In this document: one piece after another, positions 5,752-10,500 of the stretch
Numbering within the stretch: the first letter of the stretch is position 1
How the letters are laid out: each line of letters begins with the position of its first letter
Origin: an uncultured Alphaproteobacteria bacterium
GTDB lineage: Bacteria; Pseudomonadota; Alphaproteobacteria; Rs-D84
Assembly: GCA_934255455.1 (NCBI GenBank)
Contig: CAKQNS010000012.1
Coordinates: 1 to 10,500, forward strand
Direction of reading: 5' to 3'
Length of the DNA: 10,500 nucleotides
Program-made: the position numbers and the translations under genes
Notes under the pieces: model-generated
The model's database searches: none
What the model was told of the DNA's origin: nothing
Seen by the model: only the letters and a program-made list of their open reading frames with translations

Positions 5752-7965
5752 ATGTTTAACGCGGGCGATATTGTCAAAGTTTTAATACCGAATGTTGTGA
5801 ATGCCGGGTACGATTACCGGCTGACGGCGCCGGCAACACTGGGGCAATTTGTGACGTGCCGTGTTATGAACCGACCGTATATTGGTGTTGTGTGGGGCGT
5901 TGGTGATTCTGGGTTGCCGGCGGAAAAAATCAAAAATGTATCAGATGTGTATGACGCGCGTCTGTCTGTTTCGGATTTACAGTGGATTGCCAAAATGTCG
6001 GCGTGGACGCTGATGACGCCGGGCGCGGTGTTGCGTTTGATAGTGAATGTGCCTGATGCGTTTTTACCACCAAAGATGGAACAGTTATATGGCTTGAATA
6101 TCACGGATGTCGTACGCATGACTGCCCCGCGTCAGGCGGTGGTTGATGCATTCGCGTCAAACGATGGCGACCCGATGTCGGCGCTTGATATTCAAAATAT
6201 TGCACATGTCAGCGCGTCTGTCGTCCGCACAATGATAGGCCAGGGGTTATTGATACCAAGAGAGCAGAGAGCATCCGTCTCCGCTGCGCTCCGCCGCGAT
6301 ACAATATATCATGATTGTGGTAATATAAAATTAAATGCCGAACAGCAATCGGCGGCGTATGCGATTGGTGCGGCGATTGATGCGGGCGGATTTTCGGTGT
6401 TTCTGTTGGATGGCATCACGGGCAGTGGTAAAACCCAGGTTTATTTTGATGCCGCATGGCGTGCGTATTCGCGTGGGGCGTCTGTGTTGCTGATGATGCC
6501 AGAAATCGCACTGACGGCGCAATTTATGCACCGATTCGCCGCGCGATTTGGTGCCGCCCCCGTTGTATGGCACAGCAATTTAACCGCCGCCCGCCGGCGT
6601 GAAATCTGGCGTGGGGTATTAAATGGCGAAATTCGTATGGTTGTCGGCACACGCAGTGCGCTGTTCTTGCCGTGGCAAAATTTGGGGCTGATTGTCGTGG
6701 ATGAAGAGCACGATACATCATATAAACAAGAAGATATGGGCAACTATCACGCTCGCGATATGGCGGTCTTGCGCGCGAAAATTGCGGGGTTCCCGGTTGT
6801 GCTGGCCAGTGCGACGCCGTCGGCGGAAACATTACAGAATGTTATATCTGGCAAATATAAATCGCTGCATTTAACATCGCGATTCGGTGGTGCACAATTG
6901 CCAACGATTGAAACGATTGATTTGCGCGAAAATCGACCCGATGCCTATCGGTTGCCGACCGACGAACCGGACGCCGCGCCGCGGGCCGGGTCGTTGTCGG
7001 CGGCGCTGTGTGCAGCAATTGCAGAAACAATCGCGGCACATCGCCAGGTAATGCTGTTTATAAACCGACGGGGTTTTGCCCCAATTGTTCAGTGTAAAAA
7101 ATGCGGGTGGGTTGCTGGTTGTCCGGATTGCAGTGTCGGTATGACATACCATAAATCGGTTGGCAAATTGTTGTGCCACATTTGTGGTCGCACCGCGCCA
7201 ATGCCAATCAAATGCCCCGAATGTGGGGGCGATGTATCGACGCGTGGGGCGGGACTGGAAAAGATAGCCGAAGAGGTATCAGTCCGTTTCCCCTCGGCGC
7301 GCACGGCATTGGTATCCAGTGATACGATTTCATCGCGCCAGTCGTTGGAGCGTTTGGTTGCAAAAATGGAAAACGGCGAGATAGATATTGTTATTGGAAC
7401 CCAGATTCTGGCCAAGGGTCACCATTTTCCGAACCTGACGTTGGTCGGCGTTGTGGACGCCGATATGGGACTGTTTGGCACCGATTTTCGCGCCGCCGAA
7501 CACACGTTTCAACAATTATTCCAGGTCGCCGGTCGCGCCGGTCGTGGTGAATTCCCCGGGCGGGTTTTGCTGCAAACATATCAACCAGACCACCCCGTTT
7601 TGCGCGCAATATGCGCGGGCGATCGCGATGCGTTTATGGCGGCCGATATGGTGTCGCGGCGCTCGGCTGGAATGCCCCCGTTTGGCCAGCTGATTGCCAT
7701 TGTGGTCGAGGCCGCGCGCGAAGACACATTAAAAAAATATTGTGCCACGCTGGCGGCGGCTGCGCCGAATGCCACGGGCGTAAAAATTATGGGGCCAATT
7801 GCGGCGGGGGTGTATCAAATCAGAAATTGGTATCGTATGCGATTTTTGGTCGCGGGCGGTGCAACGGCATTATTACAACCGGTGGTTGCCCGGTGGTTGC
7901 AATCGACCAAGGCGCCGGCAAATGTGCGCGTTAAAATTGATGTAAACCCACAAAATTTTATGTGA
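5752..7965 (+). CDS. priA: Primosomal protein N' (PriA replication-restart helicase)
   Basis: Superfamily 2 helicase that binds stalled or D-loop forks, unwinds 3' to 5' and starts reloading of the replicative helicase. It has 737 residues, against 732 in E. coli. The N-terminal 3'-end-binding domain (about 1-100) and winged-helix part are followed by the helicase core: Walker A ITGSGKT (222-228), DEEH (317-320), an eight-Cys insertion for two zinc ions (Cys448, 451, 457, 460, 475, 478, 488, 491), IGTQILAKGHHFP and QVAGRAGRG. Start: a GTG at 5746 is in frame, but the predicted transcription start lies at the ATG 5752. Residues 170-183 (bases 6259-6300) are encoded by a repeat-derived insert between winged helix and helicase core. 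It ends 4 bp from the convergent gene without a terminator. Confidence 0.97.
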   Translation: MFNAGDIVKVLIPNVVNAGYDYRLTAPATLGQFVTCRVMNRPYIGVVWGVGDSGLPAEKIKNVSDVYDARLSVSDLQWIAKMSAWTLMTPGAVLRLIVNVPDAFLPPKMEQLYGLNITDVVRMTAPRQAVVDAFASNDGDPMSALDIQNIAHVSASVVRTMIGQGLLIPREQRASVSAALRRDTIYHDCGNIKLNAEQQSAAYAIGAAIDAGGFSVFLLDGITGSGKTQVYFDAAWRAYSRGASVLLMMPEIALTAQFMHRFAARFGAAPVVWHSNLTAARRREIWRGVLNGEIRMVVGTRSALFLPWQNLGLIVVDEEHDTSYKQEDMGNYHARDMAVLRAKIAGFPVVLASATPSAETLQNVISGKYKSLHLTSRFGGAQLPTIETIDLRENRPDAYRLPTDEPDAAPRAGSLSAALCAAIAETIAAHRQVMLFINRRGFAPIVQCKKCGWVAGCPDCSVGMTYHKSVGKLLCHICGRTAPMPIKCPECGGDVSTRGAGLEKIAEEVSVRFPSARTALVSSDTISSRQSLERLVAKMENGEIDIVIGTQILAKGHHFPNLTLVGVVDADMGLFGTDFRAAEHTFQQLFQVAGRAGRGEFPGRVLLQTYQPDHPVLRAICAGDRDAFMAADMVSRRSAGMPPFGQLIAIVVEAAREDTLKKYCATLAAAAPNATGVKIMGPIAAGVYQIRNWYRMRFLVAGGATALLQPVVARWLQSTKAPANVRVKIDVNPQNFM
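6259..6300 (+). repeat. In-frame repeat element inside priA
   Basis: Two direct AGAGAGC heptamers (6259-6272) are followed by ATCCGTC-T-CCGCTG and a GC-rich tail (to 6300), the same order as in the non-coding element at 81-116. It is 42 bp, a multiple of three, and encodes REQRASVSAALRRD. It lies in the linker between the winged-helix and helicase domains, where an insert is tolerable. It recalls the Rickettsia palindromic elements that sit in frame in protein genes. Confidence 0.6.
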
Positions 7966-7969
7966 AAAA

Positions 7970-8194
7970 TTACCGCTGGTGTGTGCGCATACTTGCATAT
8001 AACGCGTGCATTTTGTCAATACAGTCCAAAATTTTATCGGTTATGCATGGTGCGTCGAATCGTTCCTGTTCGCGGCGGGCCGAATGTTGCAACTTTGCCG
8101 CGGCATTTTCGTTTAATTGACGCTGAATTTCAATTGGTGATTTTGTCATGTCGGGATATACGACAATTTCATTTTGATACATATTTTTGTCCAT
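7970..8194 (-). CDS. Small hypothetical protein downstream of virB11
   Basis: Up to 74 residues, charged and without signal or membrane segment (MYQNEIVVYPDMTKSPIEIQ...). I do not recognise it. It begins 21 bp after the virB11 stop on the same strand, so it is probably co-transcribed. Two starts are possible: ATG 8194 without a Shine-Dalgarno, or ATG 8182, which has GGA 7 nt upstream. Its stop is 4 bp from the priA stop, and no terminator separates the two convergent transcripts. It may be genuine because it fills the gap in operon order and has an ordinary composition, but it could also be a chance frame. Confidence 0.5.
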   Translation of the reverse strand: MDKNMYQNEIVVYPDMTKSPIEIQRQLNENAAAKLQHSARREQERFDAPCITDKILDCIDKMHALYASMRTHQR

Positions 8195-8215
8195 TATTTT
8201 GTTTGTGTTATCTGG

Positions 8216-9175
8216 TTATACAACCTGGGTCACGGCGCGCAGTGCACCATCACGCGACAATTGCACAACACGGATTTTCTTTTTCATTTCGGCGATTAAA
8301 TCCGTGCGGTTATACGCGGGTTGTGTGTGTAAAATTCGGTCGGCAAATGCGGCGTATGCGGCGTCGGCAGATTCGGCGTGAATGGTCGTATAGAAATGGT
8401 CGTGTCCAGTCCCCAACATTTCCCACAGCACGGCCGCATTGTCGGTTGAAATTTCGCCGCCAATAATAACATCAGGCGTCATACGCACCACCAAATCCAA
8501 TAAGCGGGCATAATTAAAATCATTTGTTTGTTCCGTACGCGACAGAACAAAATGCACACGGTTTGGTTGCGGCACACGAATTTCACGCGCATCTTCAACC
8601 GTGATGACGCGACTGTTTTGGTCAATCAGTGTCAGCATGTGGTTCAAAAATGTTGTTTTGCCGGTTGCTGTTGCGCCACTGATTAAAATAGGGCTGCCGT
8701 CATTTATGGCGGACATTAAACGGTCGTATGGATCATCGGGGCGCACGGTTTCGCGTGGTTTAATTTTCAACAGTGCCTGGCCCCGGGCCAAACCATAATT
8801 TGCAAATGATGTGTCGGTCGCGCCCGTACCACGAATGTTCAATGCCACACCCCCCGTGACATCGTTGTCGTCATATTGAACATTTGGGCCCGCAATTGCG
8901 GTAAATCGGTGATTCCCGGGCAATGTTGCATATACAACCGGCATACCGTGAATTGGGTCAAATGGTTGCTCGTATATATTCGCAACCGTGTAAATCAAAT
9001 CAACCAAATATTGTTTTGATAACACTGGGGCATCGTATGCCACCCACGGCACGCGCGCCCCATGCAGGCGCATCCAAACCTGGCCTGCGTGATTTATGGC
9101 AATTTCCTCGACAAATTTGGGGCGATAAAATTCCGCCAACGGTTTCAGCAAAGATTCCAATACTACATTCGACAT
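8216..9175 (-). CDS. VirB11/TadA-family secretion ATPase
   Basis: Hexameric inner-face ATPase that powers type IV secretion or, in relatives, type II/Tad pilus assembly. It has 319 residues, typical of VirB11. An N-terminal domain (about 1-140) precedes the RecA-like domain: Walker A GATATGKT (167-174), Asp box VEDAREI (193-199), Walker B-like DVIIGGE (235-241, Glu241) and His box GTGHDHFYTTIHA (255-267). The usual GE(V/L)RG after Walker B reads GEIST, so the arginine is missing. The size and lack of a long N-terminal extension favour VirB11 over CpaF/TadA. No other virB gene is in the window. The predicted transcription start lies only a few bases before the ATG, and no Shine-Dalgarno is seen, so translation is probably near-leaderless. 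Confidence 0.9.
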   Translation of the reverse strand: MSNVVLESLLKPLAEFYRPKFVEEIAINHAGQVWMRLHGARVPWVAYDAPVLSKQYLVDLIYTVANIYEQPFDPIHGMPVVYATLPGNHRFTAIAGPNVQYDDNDVTGGVALNIRGTGATDTSFANYGLARGQALLKIKPRETVRPDDPYDRLMSAINDGSPILISGATATGKTTFLNHMLTLIDQNSRVITVEDAREIRVPQPNRVHFVLSRTEQTNDFNYARLLDLVVRMTPDVIIGGEISTDNAAVLWEMLGTGHDHFYTTIHAESADAAYAAFADRILHTQPAYNRTDLIAEMKKKIRVVQLSRDGALRAVTQVV

Positions 9176-9184
9176 TATGATTTA

Positions 9185-9213
9185 ATTTTATCATAAATCC
9201 GCCCTTGAATCAA
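9185..9213 (-). promoter_or_regulatory. virB11 promoter
   Basis: On the minus strand: -35 TTGATT (9208-9213), 17-bp spacer, -10 TAAAAT (9185-9190). Only 9 bp separate the -10 from the ATG, giving a leader of about 0-3 nt. The -35 shares bases 9208-9210 with the opposite promoter. Confidence 0.6.
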
Positions 9214-9233
9214 AACGCTTTATTTGATAAAAT
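9205..9233 (+). promoter_or_regulatory. Promoter of the lipoprotein/FKBP pair
   Basis: -35 TTGAAT (9205-9210), 17-bp spacer, -10 TAAAAT (9228-9233), giving a leader of about 19 nt with purine-rich Shine-Dalgarno AAAGAGAGA before ATG 9259. It overlaps the virB11 -35 back to back. Confidence 0.6.
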
Positions 9234-9258
9234 TGAATAAAATAGAAAGAGAGACAAT

Positions 9259-9819
9259 ATGAAAAAATCATTGCTTTGTTTGTTGTGTGGTGCTGTAATG
9301 TTGGGCGGATGTGTGAACGATGACGCGCCATATAATGAAAATGATTTCGCAAACGGTGGGGCGGATGCACCGGTCTATAACGAACGCACCAGTACATTTA
9401 TGCAATCTGATAACCAGTATTCAAACATTGATTCGTATAAACCAAAAACCGCCGCGGAAAAGGAACAGTCTAATAACAAATGGAACACATCGCGTATGGA
9501 AACCCGGTGGCAGGAATACAAGGGCGCGATGGTGCGTGTTCAAATATTATTGGGCAATACCGATTTGCGTGAAATGCGTTTGCGCTTGGTGCAAAATGCC
9601 GACGGTATGGATGTTGATGGCGATGCCCGCACAATTTTGGGACGCGTTGCCGACTATGAAATGAAACGCGTGTGTGGTCGCAATGCGGACAGCATTGTCA
9701 TGGTGTACGACCATCCGTCGTTTGATGTAATGCGGCCAACACCGTATTACGATTACAGGATAGAGGCCGAAGGCGCAACCATGCGTGAATACGGTTTCAG
9801 ATGTGTTTACAATAACTAG
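9259..9819 (+). CDS. Hypothetical lipoprotein (186 aa)
   Basis: The signal peptide MKKSLLCLLCGAVMLGGC ends in a lipobox, L15-G-G-C18, so the mature protein should be acylated on Cys18 and membrane-anchored in the periplasm. Residues 19-80 are Asn/Asp/Ser-rich and probably disordered. Residues 85-186 look folded (RWQEYKGAMVRVQILLGNTDLREMRLRLV...), with two further cysteines in the C-terminal part (in RVCGRN and FRCVYNN) that might form a disulfide. I do not recognise the family. The FKBP gene follows after 18 bp on the same strand, so they are likely one operon, perhaps an envelope protein with its folding helper (inference). Confidence 0.85.
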   Translation: MKKSLLCLLCGAVMLGGCVNDDAPYNENDFANGGADAPVYNERTSTFMQSDNQYSNIDSYKPKTAAEKEQSNNKWNTSRMETRWQEYKGAMVRVQILLGNTDLREMRLRLVQNADGMDVDGDARTILGRVADYEMKRVCGRNADSIVMVYDHPSFDVMRPTPYYDYRIEAEGATMREYGFRCVYNN

Positions 9820-9837
9820 AATCCAGGGGGTATGAAT

Positions 9838-10170
9838 ATGAAAAAAATTATGTCTGCGGCCGTGTTGGCCGGTGCGGTTATGCTGGGTGCATGCGACAGC
9901 AATGCAAGCGATGTTGCAAAAAATGGCGATACAGTTGTGATTGATTTCGCCGGATTCAAGGACGGCGTACAATTCCCGGGTGGCACCGCAACAGGATATA
10001 AACTGACATTGGGCAGTGGCCAGTTTGTTCCCGGATTTGAAGAGCAGGTTGTTGGTATGGCGCGTGGCGAAACCCGTGATATAAACATCACATTCCCGCA
10101 GAATTATTATCCAGAATTGGCCGGTGCGGATGTAGTGTTCAAAGTCACCGTCCAAGACATTATCAAATAA
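9838..10170 (+). CDS. FKBP-type peptidyl-prolyl isomerase lipoprotein, trigger-factor-like
   Basis: Predicted periplasmic prolyl cis-trans isomerase. The signal peptide ends in lipobox L16-G-A-C19. The next residue is Asp20, which in Enterobacteria keeps lipoproteins at the inner membrane; whether that rule holds here is unknown. The rest (about 30-110) is a single FKBP domain: VVIDFAGFKDGVQF, GSGQFVPGFEEQVVGMARGE, FPQNYYPELAGADVVFKVTV. The wording is closest to the middle PPIase domain of cytosolic trigger factor, but without its ribosome-binding and C-terminal domains. Start: ATGs at 9832 and 9838. AGGGGG at 9825-9830 is 1 nt from the first and 7 nt from the second, so 9838 is chosen (110 aa). 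A terminator follows at once. Confidence 0.9.
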   Translation: MKKIMSAAVLAGAVMLGACDSNASDVAKNGDTVVIDFAGFKDGVQFPGGTATGYKLTLGSGQFVPGFEEQVVGMARGETRDINITFPQNYYPELAGADVVFKVTVQDIIK

Positions 10171-10195
10171 AAAACGGGGCTTGCCCCGTTTTTTT
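10169..10195 (+). terminator. Intrinsic terminator after the FKBP gene
   Basis: AAAAACGGGG pairs with CCCCGTTTTT across a CTTG loop, followed by a T-run. It overlaps the FKBP stop codon. Confidence 0.9.
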
Positions 10196-10230
10196 AGAGC
10201 ATAGAGAATAGATAATAGAGAATAGATAGC
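10196..10230. repeat. Heptamer tandem array, AGAGAAT-type x5
   Basis: AGAGCAT, AGAGAAT, AGATAAT, AGAGAAT, AGATAGC at an exact 7-bp period, between the FKBP terminator and a second hairpin. Confidence 0.8.
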
Positions 10231-10254
10231 GCGCCATCGGCGCGCTTGTTTTAT
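10228..10254 (+). terminator. Second terminator-like hairpin
   Basis: AGCGCGCC (10228-10235) pairs with GGCGCGCT (10239-10246) around ATC, followed by TGTTTTATT. It is probably a backup to the FKBP terminator. Confidence 0.6.
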
Positions 10255-10273
10255 TCCCGTCGCGGTCTAAGTT

Positions 10274-10322
10274 CCCCTTCGCTGGCGAAGGGGTGTCCGC
10301 GCAAGCGGACGGGGTAGTGGTA
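10274..10322. repeat. Dispersed palindromic repeat, copy 2
   Basis: The intact 49-bp form of the element at 141-188, with two perfect stems: CCCCTTCGC/GCGAAGGGG and GTCCGC-GCAA-GCGGAC, ending GGGGTAGTGGTA. Confidence 0.8.
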
Positions 10323-10327
10323 AATAT

Positions 10328-10342
10328 GTCCCTGCGGGGCAA
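10328..10342. repeat. Inverted copy of the 314-328 repeat
   Basis: GTCCCTGCGGGGCAA is the exact reverse complement of 314-328, lying 6 bp after the dispersed palindromic repeat. Confidence 0.6.
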
Positions 10343-10394
10343 ATAAAAAATCCACAAAAATCCCCGCAATGCCCCGCTGGGTGGGGCGCGGCGC

Positions 10395-10443
10395 AAAAAA
10401 AGAAGTGCCGAAAAAAACGGTGGTTTTTCTGCGGCACCTTTAT
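10395..10443 (-). ncRNA. Possible ~50-nt RNA: promoter followed directly by terminator
   Basis: The RNA predicted from the promoter at 10450-10479 would start near 10443 and run into a hairpin: outer stem GTGCCG/CGGCAC (10405-10410 with 10432-10437) and inner stem AAAAAC/GTTTTT. A minus-strand U-tract follows (A-run 10395-10401). Nothing codable lies within or after it in the window. It could be a small RNA or a decayed leader; I do not recognise it. Confidence 0.4.
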
Positions 10444-10449
10444 GCGGAA

Positions 10450-10479
10450 ATTATACCCAGAAATCCGCCATCGGGTCAA
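10450..10479 (-). promoter_or_regulatory. Isolated minus-strand promoter with consensus -10
   Basis: -35 TTGACC (10474-10479), 18-bp spacer, -10 TATAAT (10450-10455) read on the minus strand. It points into the gene-free region. Confidence 0.6.
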
Positions 10480-10500
10480 GTGGTATTTACTGCGCAAAAA

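Larger units (their letters stand above)
10171..10500. other. Gene-free right-end region
   Basis: No credible coding frame on either strand. It holds the FKBP terminator, a heptamer array, a second terminator-like hairpin, copy 2 of the dispersed palindromic repeat, the inverted 15-bp repeat (10328-10342), a GCCCC/GGGGC hairpin (10371-10387) and a minus-strand promoter-terminator unit (10395-10479). Confidence 0.7.

Noticed and set aside
10267..10497. Minus-strand 76-aa frame at the right end
   Set aside because: It consists of the promoter, terminator hairpin and palindromic repeat translated.

Overview
The window looks like chromosome from a Gram-negative bacterium. Two small proteins carry lipoprotein signal peptides, and the housekeeping genes gap, miaA and priA are single and intact. 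The gene styles, a lone VirB11-type ATPase and the CATTGCGAG-type palindromic repeat would fit an alphaproteobacterium (perhaps gut- or host-associated), but no rRNA or other decisive marker is present, so this assignment is an inference.

Layout. Bases 1-557 hold no credible gene; they are a mosaic of short tandem repeats (7- and 8-bp periods) and palindromic elements. Bases 558-2320 form a diversity-generating retroelement (DGR) on the plus strand: a template repeat (TR, about 558-718) with its adenines gathered into Asn codons, a hairpin-bearing spacer (719-959), a 108-residue accessory protein of unknown fold, and a DGR-type reverse transcriptase joined to it by an ATGA overlap. No variable repeat or target gene is in the window, so the target must lie elsewhere. 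A bidirectional terminator at 2367-2393 separates the DGR from gap, which converges on it.

Bases 2392-7965 are core genes: gap (minus), miaA (plus) from an overlapping divergent promoter, an unrecognised basic protein (minus), an APH-fold kinase (minus) and priA (plus). Bases 7970-9175 hold a VirB11-like ATPase and a small downstream ORF (minus). A divergent promoter with shared -35 bases then leads into two lipoprotein genes, the second being a trigger-factor-like FKBP domain on a lipid anchor. The last 330 bases are non-coding: two terminators, another heptamer array, a second copy of the palindromic repeat seen at the left end, and an isolated minus-strand promoter followed at once by a terminator.

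How it works together. The DGR should copy TR RNA into adenine-mutated cDNA and write it into a remote gene whose variable domain resembles the C-type-lectin/FGE fold. The remaining genes serve unrelated housekeeping roles (glycolysis, tRNA modification, replication restart) and envelope functions. Two themes cut across the window: short-period tandem repeats, one of which lies in frame inside priA, and strong promoters whose predicted start sites fall at or within a few bases of the start codon (miaA, priA, virB11).
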